NCBI GenBank assembly: GCA_023480735.1
Contig: JAMCXB010000042.1
Span: forward strand, 1-43,741
DNA from: Bacteroidota bacterium
GTDB lineage: Bacteria > Bacteroidota > Ignavibacteria > Kryptoniales > JAKASW01
Reading direction: 5' to 3'
Length of the DNA: 43,741 nt
Positions within the stretch are counted from its first letter, which is position 1, and each line of letters opens with the position of its first letter. Position numbers and translations under genes: made by a program. Positions 25,396 to 33,924 of the stretch are shown here, piece by piece. Under the pieces are notes generated by a model that was given only the letters and a program-made list of their open reading frames with translations, was not told where the DNA came from and did not search any database.

Positions 25396-27837
25396 TTAGC
25401 CGTTATCTCTTTTCTCTATTCTATCAATGGCCTGCCGTGCTGCCGCCTTTAGCCTGCCGTCGTTTTCGATCTTTTCTCTCTGCTGAAGAAGCGGAATAAC
25501 GCTTTGATCTCCTACAGTTCCTAACGAGTTTATTGCCATCATTCTTGCCCAAATGTAAGGATCGCTTGCATATTTCTTCAGAAGGTTAATGGTCTCCTCG
25601 TTGCCCGGCCCGAGACGCACCATCTCGCTTATTCCCTGCAGTCGGAGAGAATGCGGTTCGCCGTATCTTGAAAACTTGACGGCAACCTTGTAAGCCTCGG
25701 CGGAATCTATCTCCGCAAGGGAAGCCAACCCCGCACTCCTTATGACCTGGTTATACGAATCCTGCTTCAATGCGTTTTCGACCATGGGCTTCGCCTTCCT
25801 GCCTTCGACTTTCACCAGCGACTGGATCGCCGCAGCCCTGACAAAGTAGTTTCTCCTGGTCTTGTACAGGTTTTCCAGAAGTTTACCGAGGCCTTTGCTC
25901 TTGAAATTTGCCAGCCCCTGAATTGCGGCTGCCTGAACACGCGGGTCCTTATCCATTGCGGCAGCCTTGAGGGCGGCTTCGACGGAATCGCCGGTGAAAC
26001 CGGAAAGTGCCCGTGCACATTCCAGCCTGACACCCCAGAATGTATTGTCTTTCAATCCTGAAATCAGCGGGGCGACGGCTTCGTTCCCTTTCTCCCGTCC
26101 GAGCTGCTGAGCAGCCCATACTCTGCCCGCCGCATCAGGATCGTTTTTTATTTGATATGCCAATTCGGCAACTGACTTCTTGAAGTCTAACTCCTTGAGC
26201 AAATAGTCTCCCTCGTCAAAGTTCACCATAAGCGGTTTCTGGGCGACCTCGAATGTGTAGGTGTTGCTCAGCGAATCCACCCAGACCTTTTTGGTAATCT
26301 TTTGAGAGGGAGTAACGATGTAGATATCGACCGGCATCTTGTAGACCGGGGTCAGGCTGTCCACCCGTTGCGTTTGTTCAACGTTCATTGTGAGGCGGTG
26401 CGAGCCTGCGTCGTAACTATAGCTTACGTCGAAAATCGGGTGTCCGCCTTTGTAAAGCCACTCATTGAAAAACCAACCGAGGTCATAACCGGTGGCTTCC
26501 TCTACCGCGTCGATGAAATCATGTGAGTCGACATTCTGGTGCTGGAATTCATGCACATAGTGCTGTATTGCCTTAAAGAAGAGGTCCTTGCCGACTATGC
26601 CTCTCAGCATATGAAGTATGGAGGCGCCGCGCTGGTAAATATCCGGCCCGAACAAGTCGACCGTGCTGTAATAGCGGTTATAGACCGTCGGCCGTCTCTC
26701 CATCTTATCCGCCCCCACAACCTCCTCGTGATCGCGGTACATTTCGTAGTTGAAGTGGTCCTCTCCAAACGCGTGCTCGCCGTAAAGCGCCTCGAAGTAG
26801 GTCGCAAACCCCTCATTGAGCCAGGCGTTTGCCCACGAGCGGCATGTCAAAAGATCGCCGAACCACTGATGAGCTGTCTCATGTGAAACAAGGTCGGTGG
26901 TCGAAACCTGCGGCTCGGCGTCTATGCCGTGCATAGTCTGGTCCGTCAGCGTGATAGCCGAGACGTTCTCCATCCCACCAAATGTAAAATCAGACACGGC
27001 GGATAGTGCCAGTTTCTGCCACGGATATGGATAATGTGTTACGTCGGAATAAAATCTCAGTATGTCGGGCGTATGGGAAAAATCGAGCTTTGCATACTTG
27101 GCGTACTCCGGAGCGACATAGTAATAAATAGGAATATTACCGTAATGGTCGCGCACTACCGAAAATTCGCCGGCCACGATTGAAATCAAATAGATAACAT
27201 GAGTCTTGCTTTCAACCCAATGGAAGGTTTTTGTTTTGTCCTTCCTGTCCGTCGTAACTTTCTCAAGCAGACCGTTGGAGATGACGACCCAATTCTCGGG
27301 GACGGTAGCGGTAACGGAGCTGGTCATAAAATCATCGGGATAATCGTGGCAGGGGAACCAATACCTCGCGTCTTCCATTTCGCTCTGGCTCCACACTTGA
27401 GGCGTACGATTGGGATACGCTGAATCGGGCTCGACAAAAAATATCCCCTTCTTGGGAAAAGTGGAATAGACAATTGTATAGGTCAGAGTGTCTTTGAGGC
27501 CGTAATTCCTCCCCAATCCGATCGAAAGGGTCTCTCCGTCGTACCTGTAGCCGAGCTCCTTATTGTTCATGAGAACCTTGTCTATGGTCATATCCACCGC
27601 GTCCAGATGAAGAGTATCATAGTGCTCGCGGAGGGGAACAATCTTCTCGACCGCGGTTCCGAACAGCTCCTTTTTCTGCATGTTGAATTTGAAACTGAGG
27701 CTGACGTTCAGCATGTCAAACTCCCTGTTCGGAGCGTGATGGGCAGGCGGAAGTTTGCGTTGTTGCCCGGGTTGAGCATACGATATCGCGGCAGCGAAAA
27801 CCAGAACGAGAAACAAAAGGAATGATTTACGATGCAT
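25396..27837 (-). CDS. Exported M1-family zinc aminopeptidase with C-terminal HEAT repeats
   Basis: 813 residues from ATG 27837, preceded by GGAGGAG. Residues 1-21 are a signal peptide ending in Tyr-Ala-Gln. Substrate motif GGMEN at 287-291 (GAMEN in most relatives) and zinc motif HETAH at 319-323 with Glu342 exactly 18 residues on, so the enzyme should be active on peptide N-termini. The part from about 590 to 800 carries repeated 30-residue helical pairs (DNTFWGVRLECARAL, DPRVQAAAIQGLAN, NYFVRAAAIQSLV) of the HEAT type. It probably acts in the periplasm or outside the cell. Confidence 0.93.
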   Translation of the reverse strand: MHRKSFLLFLVLVFAAAISYAQPGQQRKLPPAHHAPNREFDMLNVSLSFKFNMQKKELFGTAVEKIVPLREHYDTLHLDAVDMTIDKVLMNNKELGYRYDGETLSIGLGRNYGLKDTLTYTIVYSTFPKKGIFFVEPDSAYPNRTPQVWSQSEMEDARYWFPCHDYPDDFMTSSVTATVPENWVVISNGLLEKVTTDRKDKTKTFHWVESKTHVIYLISIVAGEFSVVRDHYGNIPIYYYVAPEYAKYAKLDFSHTPDILRFYSDVTHYPYPWQKLALSAVSDFTFGGMENVSAITLTDQTMHGIDAEPQVSTTDLVSHETAHQWFGDLLTCRSWANAWLNEGFATYFEALYGEHAFGEDHFNYEMYRDHEEVVGADKMERRPTVYNRYYSTVDLFGPDIYQRGASILHMLRGIVGKDLFFKAIQHYVHEFQHQNVDSHDFIDAVEEATGYDLGWFFNEWLYKGGHPIFDVSYSYDAGSHRLTMNVEQTQRVDSLTPVYKMPVDIYIVTPSQKITKKVWVDSLSNTYTFEVAQKPLMVNFDEGDYLLKELDFKKSVAELAYQIKNDPDAAGRVWAAQQLGREKGNEAVAPLISGLKDNTFWGVRLECARALSGFTGDSVEAALKAAAMDKDPRVQAAAIQGLANFKSKGLGKLLENLYKTRRNYFVRAAAIQSLVKVEGRKAKPMVENALKQDSYNQVIRSAGLASLAEIDSAEAYKVAVKFSRYGEPHSLRLQGISEMVRLGPGNEETINLLKKYASDPYIWARMMAINSLGTVGDQSVIPLLQQREKIENDGRLKAAARQAIDRIEKRDNG

Positions 27838-28146
27838 CTCTCCTCCATTTTTGATGATTGGAAATATCGGCAAGAACCGTGTCGGTAAGTGAAAGTCTTC
27901 GGGGTGACATCCAAGCCATTGTGTTACGGATAAAATGTAAATCGGGGATGCGATTAATCAAAGCCCGTCCTCCGGCAGGCTCCGGCATTAAAAGGTACCG
28001 CTAAGCGAGAAATTGTCTTGATAATTGGCAGGATAAGCCCGCTTCAGTCGAACGTGTTTTCCGGATTGTGCAGCGAATAAAACAGACTGCTCGCCCGTGA
28101 ACCGAGAATCCTGAAGATGGGTTGGGCCAGGATTTTATGTGTGGTG
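27838..28146. other. Intergenic region between motB and the aminopeptidase gene
   Basis: Starts with the aminopeptidase ribosome binding site. A stem AATCCTG/CAGGATT with a 14-nt loop lies at 28107-28134, and TTTTAT follows on the plus strand, not in the direction needed for motB. No gene is recognised. Confidence 0.45.
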
Positions 28147-28977
28147 CTAGCCGCCGATTTTCATAGTGTCCACAGCTTCCCCTGCAGTGACAGTCGCGTC
28201 GTTTGTCATGGGAGTCACGAGGATACTCACCCTTCGGTTCGAAAAGTCGTATGGATGGGCGGGATCGCGGAGTCTTCGGTCGCCGTAGCCACGCACTTCA
28301 AGAATCTGTTTCGTAAGCAGCCCTCCTTCGTCCATGACCTTCCTAGCGGCGTTTGCCCTGTCCGTACTCAGTTCCCAGTTAGTGTAATTGGGACTAACGT
28401 ACGGCCGGGCATCGGTGTATCCCTCAATGATTATCTGATTCGGCATTGTGGAGAGTTCTTTTGCTATCATTTGAAGAAGAGTAACTGTTTCCGGCTTGAG
28501 TTGTGCACTTCCCACATTGAAAAACAGTCCGTGTGCATTTTCGATCAATTCAATTCTCAAGCCTTCCTTGGAAACCGTGATGCTTATTTGGTTGGTGAAT
28601 TTCTTAAATTCAGGTGTATGGGCGATCATCTGCTCCAGCTTCTTCCCCTCGCGTTGGAGTGAATTCATCTCCATCGCCGAGCTATTCATCGGAAGCCCCC
28701 TGGTCCCGGCATTCGCGTTACTCATCGGTGAAAGGCCGCCGTTTAGAACGCTTGATTTGGTCTCCTGGAAGGAGGCGCCGGGATCTCTGAAATAGTGCGC
28801 CACGTAATCTTTAACCTGCTTACTTTGGCCGACGCACCAAAGCACAATGAAGAGTGACATCATCGCGGTTACAAAATCGGCATATGCAACCTTCCACGCC
28901 CCGCTATGTCCGGCGTGTACGACTTTCTTCCTTCTGATGATATTAATAGCGGGCTTACTATCGCCGTCGAGTGCCAT
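28147..28977 (-). CDS. motB: Flagellar motor stator protein MotB
   Basis: 276 residues. MotB anchors the stator to peptidoglycan and carries the ion-conducting Asp. The N-terminus has GHSGAWKVAYADFVTAMMSLFIVLW, with Asp34 at the position of E. coli Asp32, followed by a single membrane helix. The C-terminal half is an OmpA/MotB peptidoglycan-binding domain (IIIEGYTDARPY, NWELSTDRANAARKVM, NRRVSILV). It overlaps the motA stop by one base. No other flagellar genes are near, so the rest of the motor is elsewhere. Confidence 0.95.
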   Translation of the reverse strand: MALDGDSKPAINIIRRKKVVHAGHSGAWKVAYADFVTAMMSLFIVLWCVGQSKQVKDYVAHYFRDPGASFQETKSSVLNGGLSPMSNANAGTRGLPMNSSAMEMNSLQREGKKLEQMIAHTPEFKKFTNQISITVSKEGLRIELIENAHGLFFNVGSAQLKPETVTLLQMIAKELSTMPNQIIIEGYTDARPYVSPNYTNWELSTDRANAARKVMDEGGLLTKQILEVRGYGDRRLRDPAHPYDFSNRRVSILVTPMTNDATVTAGEAVDTMKIGG

Positions 28978-29933
28978 TACGACTTACCCTTCAATACGGT
29001 TTCCATTTCCTTGAATGAGGGGCGGTAATCCTGAAAGATTGTTCGTCTGGCGAACTCCACGGCTATGAGCGGCTGCATCCCTTTCGCAAACGCAACCACT
29101 CCCGCCTTGACTGCCTCGAACATTCTAGCCTCTTCCTCGGCAGAGATATCCAGATTCGTGGCAAGTGGCTGAACAAAGCCGTATGAAAGCAGGATTCCGA
29201 GAAACGTCCCGACTAAAGCCGCGGCAACTTTATGACCAATTTCCTGAGGAGGACCGTTTATGGCCTGCATGGTGATGACAATCCCGAGGACTGCCGCGAC
29301 AATTCCAAGTCCCGGCATGGAATCGCCGATCTTCTGCATGATCATTCCCGGTTTCGAGCCTTCCTGATGATGCGTCTCAATGTCTGCATCCATCAGGCTT
29401 TCAAGATCAAACGGTTCCGCCCCGCCCACAACAACCAGTCTCATAGTGTCAGTAAGAAAATGAAGGAGGTGCTTGTCCTCGAGCAGAGTCGGATACTTGG
29501 CAAATATCTTGCTCTTGTCAGGATTCTCGACATGCTGCTCAAGCCCGATGACCCCTTCTTTCTGAGCAACCTGAAAGAGCTCATACATCAGCTTAAGGAG
29601 GTCCAGATAAACGGCTTTGCTAACCTTAACTCCCTTAAAGACCCCAATCAGCTTCTTCAATATCTTTCCAAGAAGTTTGCCCGGCGTAGAAATAAGAAGT
29701 GCGCCTACGGAAGCCCCGATTATGATCAGGAATTCCGAGTATTGCATTAATACGAGAAAAGGGCCGCCCTCCAACGCAAAACCGCCGAGAACGGCCACAA
29801 GAACCAGAACAATTCCAATAATTACGAACAAGAGAGCCCTCTCTAATTGTACTTCTACACTATCATTTTTCGGATTTGTAACAGCTAACTTTAAAATAAC
29901 ACATTCAAGATTAAAAATTGTTAAGCGAAGCAC
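28977..29933 (-). CDS. motA: Flagellar motor stator protein MotA
   Basis: 318 residues from GTG at 29933. Four membrane segments, two near the N-terminus (LLFVIIGIVLVLVAVLGGFAL, LIIIGASVGALLI) and two near 200-250, with the conserved Pro residues of GDSMPGLG and SYGFVQPLAT and a cytoplasmic loop containing the NPDKSKIFAKYP segment. The MotA/MotB pair drives flagellar rotation. The start is uncertain: a TTG at the first residue of LFVIIGIV, with AGAGAGGG upstream, would give an N-terminus like that of E. coli. Confidence 0.93.
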   Translation of the reverse strand: MLRLTIFNLECVILKLAVTNPKNDSVEVQLERALLFVIIGIVLVLVAVLGGFALEGGPFLVLMQYSEFLIIIGASVGALLISTPGKLLGKILKKLIGVFKGVKVSKAVYLDLLKLMYELFQVAQKEGVIGLEQHVENPDKSKIFAKYPTLLEDKHLLHFLTDTMRLVVVGGAEPFDLESLMDADIETHHQEGSKPGMIMQKIGDSMPGLGIVAAVLGIVITMQAINGPPQEIGHKVAAALVGTFLGILLSYGFVQPLATNLDISAEEEARMFEAVKAGVVAFAKGMQPLIAVEFARRTIFQDYRPSFKEMETVLKGKS

Positions 29934-29992
29934 TTTACTTAAACTTGAGGTAGCTTCGCACGTTATATTTACAAAAAGAAGCGGAGGTTAAG

Positions 29993-30997
29993 ATGAAAAA
30001 ATTATTATTAGCAGCGTTATTTGCCTCCACAATGCTGATAGTTCCCCAAAAGACAAATGCTCAGGAACTTTCGTTCGGAGTCTTCTATTCATCGCTTTCA
30101 CCGTACGGCAGATGGATAAACAACAACGCGTACGGGATGTGTTGGCAGCCCGTAGGGGTGCCAACATGGTGGAGGCCGTACACATACGGACATTGGGTCT
30201 GGACCGATTACGGTTGGACCTGGGTCTCGAATTATCCGTGGGGGTGGGCTACGTTTCATTACGGAAGATGGACATATGATCCCGCTTATGGCTGGATCTG
30301 GGTTCCCGGTTACGTTTGGGCGCCCGCTTGGGTCGAATGGCGCTGGGGCGGCGGCTATGCAGGCTGGGCTCCAATACCTCCCGGGTTCCATTTCAGACTC
30401 GACGCAGTTATGGGACCGGAGGGTGATGACTTCGGAGTTGCCATCGGCGGCTGGACCTTCATCCGTGCTAACGAAATGGGATTGGCACGTTATCGATTCA
30501 TGCAAAGACGGGAGATCCCCCACTTTTTCGGAAATACCAGAAATGTCACTCGTTTCAACTTCACAGCTCGTGGTGTTTTCAGCGTCGGCCTTTCCAGAGA
30601 ACAGGTTGAGAGAGTCGCTCGCAGACGAATAGAGACGGTAAACATCTATCGCTCATCTGACCCGGGACGAGAGAGGATCGAAGGAAATAGAATCCACATC
30701 TATTCTCCCGCTCCGTTCAGGCCCCAAATAAGGAATGAGCAGGAAGTAATCCAGAGAGAAAGGGTGATTCAGCGCTCCTATTTTAGACAGGGGCACCCTG
30801 CACCTCCCGATCGGATTCGGGGAGGAAGAGAGCAGGTTCAACCACGGAATGAGCGTGACGCCCCCGCGGTTCGCCCTCGCGGCGAAGTGAAGGCTCGTCA
30901 ACGCGAGGAAGTGAAGCCCGGTAAGAACAAAGATGCACACGAAAAAGCGCCCCAAGACCGACCCAGAGAGAGAAAAGGTCCGGGCAGAGGACGCTAG
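29993..30997 (+). CDS. Exported Trp-rich DUF6600-like protein
   Basis: 334 residues with signal peptide 1-23. The mature start has four to five repeats of a Trp/Tyr-rich unit (YGRWINNNAYGMCWQP, YGHWVWTDYGWTWVS, YGRWTYDPAYGWIWVPG), typical of DUF6600-type proteins, with GWAPIPPGFH after them. The C-terminal 120 residues are Arg/Pro-rich and likely disordered. The family function is unknown; many members are in the outer envelope. The ATG follows GCGGAGG at 5 nt. It is divergent from motA. An intrinsic terminator follows directly. Confidence 0.85.
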   Translation: MKKLLLAALFASTMLIVPQKTNAQELSFGVFYSSLSPYGRWINNNAYGMCWQPVGVPTWWRPYTYGHWVWTDYGWTWVSNYPWGWATFHYGRWTYDPAYGWIWVPGYVWAPAWVEWRWGGGYAGWAPIPPGFHFRLDAVMGPEGDDFGVAIGGWTFIRANEMGLARYRFMQRREIPHFFGNTRNVTRFNFTARGVFSVGLSREQVERVARRRIETVNIYRSSDPGRERIEGNRIHIYSPAPFRPQIRNEQEVIQRERVIQRSYFRQGHPAPPDRIRGGREQVQPRNERDAPAVRPRGEVKARQREEVKPGKNKDAHEKAPQDRPRERKGPGRGR

Positions 30998-31019
30998 TCT
31001 GATTCGGAAATTTGATTGT

Positions 31020-31048
31020 AGAGCCCTGTCAAGTACGGGGCTCTTTTT
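31020..31048 (+). terminator. Intrinsic terminator after the DUF6600-like gene
   Basis: AGAGCCC (31020-31026) pairs with GGGCTCT (31038-31044) around an 11-nt loop, followed by TTTT. Lies 23 bp past the stop codon. Confidence 0.8.
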
Positions 31049-31218
31049 CTCTTCAAGGCACCACGCCAACGTACAACGACCTCAGACAAAATTTTCGCTT
31101 GACCACGGAGAGCAGAATTCTTACACGGGTCACTCCGGAGAATTTATCACAGTGAACGATTGTTAATCATGAAGACCAGGCAAAACATGAACCTCAATCA
31201 TTGTAAATTACATTGGTT

Positions 31219-31890
31219 ATGAAGATCCTTGTCGTAGAGGACGAGAAAAAAGTCGCCAGATTCCTCAAGCTGGGCCTTGAAGCCGAGGGTCACGATGTGG
31301 CAAATGTCTACGACGGCGAGAAGGGGGAGAGTCTCGCTCTGTCGGAGAAATACGACGTAATCGTTCTAGACATTATGCTGCCTAAGAGGAACGGGATAGA
31401 AGTTCTGAGGTCTCTTCGGAGCAGCGGGATTTCGACACCGGTTTTGGTACTGACCGCCAAAGGAACCCTAGAAGACAAGGTCGAAGGTCTCGATGAAGGG
31501 GCAGACGACTATCTCGTTAAGCCGTTCGCTTTTGCCGAGTTTATCGCAAGGGTGCGTTCGCTCGGCAGGAGGAGCGGGATAGAAAAACCCACGACTCTGA
31601 AAGTAGCGGACCTGGAACTCGACACGTTGACCAGAAAGGCGCGACGCGGAGGCAAGGAAATCGAGTTAACGAACCGCGAATATGCCTTGCTGGAATACTT
31701 CGTGCGAAACGTGAACCGGGTGCTGACCCGTACGGTAATTTCCGAACATATCTGGGAATATAATTTCGACACCGGAACAAATATAGTCGAAGTATACGTC
31801 AATAAGCTCCGGAACAAGATTGACTCCGATGCGGAGACGAAACTAATCCACACTATCCGCGGCACGGGTTACATGATGAAGATGGAATAA
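31219..31890 (+). CDS. OmpR-family response regulator
   Basis: 223 residues from ATG 31219; a TTG two codons earlier is also possible, and no clear ribosome binding site is seen. Receiver domain: phospho-acceptor Asp51 in VLDIMLPKR, Thr79 and Lys101 (LTAKG, LVKPF). Winged-helix output domain from about 125 to 223, ending RGTGYMMKME. The stop overlaps the start of the histidine kinase, so they form a pair. Its target is not shown by sequence; the Lys-rich exported protein downstream is a candidate. Confidence 0.95.
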   Translation: MKILVVEDEKKVARFLKLGLEAEGHDVANVYDGEKGESLALSEKYDVIVLDIMLPKRNGIEVLRSLRSSGISTPVLVLTAKGTLEDKVEGLDEGADDYLVKPFAFAEFIARVRSLGRRSGIEKPTTLKVADLELDTLTRKARRGGKEIELTNREYALLEYFVRNVNRVLTRTVISEHIWEYNFDTGTNIVEVYVNKLRNKIDSDAETKLIHTIRGTGYMMKME

Positions 31891-33368
31891 TGTTCATATC
31901 TATCAGGCTGAAGCTCACAATCTGGTATTCGCTCGTTTTGCTGATAGCACTCGGGACATTCGGAGTAACGGCATACCTATACACCGGAGAGACACTGACT
32001 AAGAACCTGAACATATCTCTCAGGAACGAGACCGAGTGGCTGAGAGAGATTCTCGAAGGAAAGCTTGACAATGCACGCGGCAAGATGCGGCATCTACGGA
32101 GCGACATTTTCAATCCGCCGTCGGAGGCGGATACGAGTTCAGAAAGTGAGGGGCCCGGAGAATCGGCAGAAGACTTCACTATATGGAATAAGATTTACGA
32201 ACACTCTCTCGTAAACTCGAAGAAGCAATTTGTATATATATTCGACAAACGCGGAAGAGTCTTCTACAAATCTTTTAATCTTCGCGAGGATACGCTTCCT
32301 ACCCCGCCTGGCCTGAAGCCCTACCAGGTTTCCGTAGTCAAGTCCAAATTGGCAGATCAAAACATTCTCCTTGCGGCCATGGACACGAGATTCTACAGAA
32401 TCCGGGTTGCATATCCGGAGGAGGAGATTAATGAAGTCCTGAGAAATCTCTTTTCTATCTTTCTCTTTTTGATTCCCATCGTTCTTCTGATTTCCGTGAC
32501 GGGAGGATACTTCCTCGCCAAACAGTCGCTGAAGCCGGTCGACGAGATCACGCAGACAACCCGGAAGATCACGGCGACTAGCCTGAAACAGCGGATCCGC
32601 GTGAAGAACCCGAAGGATGAAATCGGCAGGCTCACGGAGACTCTAAACGATATGATAGGCAGGCTGGAAACCTCGTTCGAACAGGTCGGACAGTTCTCGA
32701 TGGATGCTTCTCATGAACTTCGCACACCACTCACTATCATGAGAGGAGAAATCGAACTGGCGCTGCAGGAAAATAGAACGGCGATATCTCATCGAGAGAC
32801 ACTGGCGAGCCTTCTTGACGAGGTTATCCGGATGACCAGCATAGTTGAAGGATTGATTTTGCTTGCCAAAGCCGATAGCGGCACCGCCAGGCTTGACAAA
32901 AAGCCAATGAGGCTCGACTTGCTGGTGAGCGAGATAAAGGAAGACGCCGAAGTCCTTGCCGAGCAAAAGAAAATCTGCGTGTCCGTCTCCAAACTGGATG
33001 AATCCACCGTTCTCGGCGATCCTATTCGGCTGCGCCAATTAATGCTGAACCTTGTGGACAATGCCATCAAATATACACCGGAAGGCGGCGCGGTGACTCT
33101 TTCGCTGGCGCGGCGGAACGGAGATGTATGGTTCTCGGTTGAGGATTCCGGGATTGGGATACCGGAGAAAGACCTAAAGAAAATATTCGATCGGTTCTAC
33201 AGGGTGGACAAGAGCAGGAGCCGTCTGCCGGACGGTCTGGGGCTGGGACTCTCAATATCAAAATGGGTAGCCGAAGCGCATGGGGGACGCATATTCGCCG
33301 AAAGTAAAATCGGTTCAGGTACGAAATTTACTGTTGTTCTGCCGGCGAACAACCCCGTTCGCAATTAA
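31890..33368 (+). CDS. Sensor histidine kinase
   Basis: 492 residues. Membrane helices at about 10-30 and 185-210 enclose a periplasmic sensor of about 155 residues with no known fold. HAMP linker (LKPVDEITQTTRKI) at about 210-265. HisKA with His275 in DASHELRTPL. HATPase with N-box NLVDNAIKYTP, G1 DSGIGIPE and G2 GLGLGLSI. The ATG overlaps the stop of the response regulator. All residues needed for phosphotransfer are present. Confidence 0.95.
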   Translation: MFISIRLKLTIWYSLVLLIALGTFGVTAYLYTGETLTKNLNISLRNETEWLREILEGKLDNARGKMRHLRSDIFNPPSEADTSSESEGPGESAEDFTIWNKIYEHSLVNSKKQFVYIFDKRGRVFYKSFNLREDTLPTPPGLKPYQVSVVKSKLADQNILLAAMDTRFYRIRVAYPEEEINEVLRNLFSIFLFLIPIVLLISVTGGYFLAKQSLKPVDEITQTTRKITATSLKQRIRVKNPKDEIGRLTETLNDMIGRLETSFEQVGQFSMDASHELRTPLTIMRGEIELALQENRTAISHRETLASLLDEVIRMTSIVEGLILLAKADSGTARLDKKPMRLDLLVSEIKEDAEVLAEQKKICVSVSKLDESTVLGDPIRLRQLMLNLVDNAIKYTPEGGAVTLSLARRNGDVWFSVEDSGIGIPEKDLKKIFDRFYRVDKSRSRLPDGLGLGLSISKWVAEAHGGRIFAESKIGSGTKFTVVLPANNPVRN

Positions 33369-33461
33369 TTTTTTTTAATCTCCCTTTAATTGCCTCTCAT
33401 AGAGCACGTGGAGTATGTTATGTCACTAACAAACTTAAGAACAAAAAGGAGACAGTTGAGA

Positions 33462-33788
33462 ATGAAACGACTCATTGCAGTGATGCTGATGGCATCATTC
33501 ATGGCCTTCGGATTCGGATCTGCATATGCTCAGCAGACGAAGAAGCAGGAAAAGAAAGTGGCGAAGACAGAAATGTCAAAAAAAGTCACTAAGAAAATGA
33601 CCCACAAGATGAGCATGAAGAAGGGGACTAAATCACGTGTGAAGAAAGAGGCGACGACGAGAAAGGTCGTTCATAAGAGCGCGACGCACAAGAAAGTGAT
33701 GAGAACGACGAAAAGGGAGCCGGTTAAGAAACACGTAATGACAAAAAAGATGGCAATGAAAAAAGAGAAAAAGGCACCGAAGAAGTAA
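33462..33788 (+). CDS. Small exported Lys-rich basic protein
   Basis: 108 residues from ATG 33462, with AAGGAG 10 nt upstream. Residues 1-24 are a signal peptide (LIAVMLMASFMAFGFGSAYAQ). The mature part is almost only Lys, Thr, Met, Val, Arg and His, with KK and KM patterns (KKVTKKMTHKMSMKK), and should be disordered and very positive. It follows the two-component pair by 94 bp. It may bind acidic envelope polymers or buffer charge; no family is recognised. Confidence 0.75.
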   Translation: MKRLIAVMLMASFMAFGFGSAYAQQTKKQEKKVAKTEMSKKVTKKMTHKMSMKKGTKSRVKKEATTRKVVHKSATHKKVMRTTKREPVKKHVMTKKMAMKKEKKAPKK

Positions 33789-33815
33789 AGTCCCTCTGTT
33801 TACGCCCCTAGGTTG

Positions 33816-33861
33816 CCCGAAGAGTTCTTCGGGAAAGTCCGCCTCGCGGCGGACTTTTTTT
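33816..33861 (+). terminator. Double-hairpin terminator
   Basis: First hairpin CCCGAAGA/TCTTCGGG (33816-33833) and, immediately after it, AAAGTCCGCC/GGCGGACTTT around TCGC (33834-33857), then TTTT. A strong intrinsic terminator for the Lys-rich protein gene. Confidence 0.85.
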
Positions 33862-33864
33862 ATG

Positions 33865-33917
33865 AAACAGCGACTCACCTGCAGAGAGTAATGACATAAG
33901 GAGGTGAGTCGCAGTTT
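33865..33917. repeat. Dispersed inverted repeat, copy A
   Basis: GCGACTCACCT (33870-33880) pairs with AGGTGAGTCGC (33902-33912), extended by AAAC/GTTT after one mismatch; the loop has 21 nt. It lies between convergent genes. The right arm with its tail (GTCGCAGTTTAC) recurs at 36250-36302. Could be a terminator for the aspartase gene, since no other hairpin follows that gene. Confidence 0.65.
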
Positions 33918-33924
33918 ACAAAGT

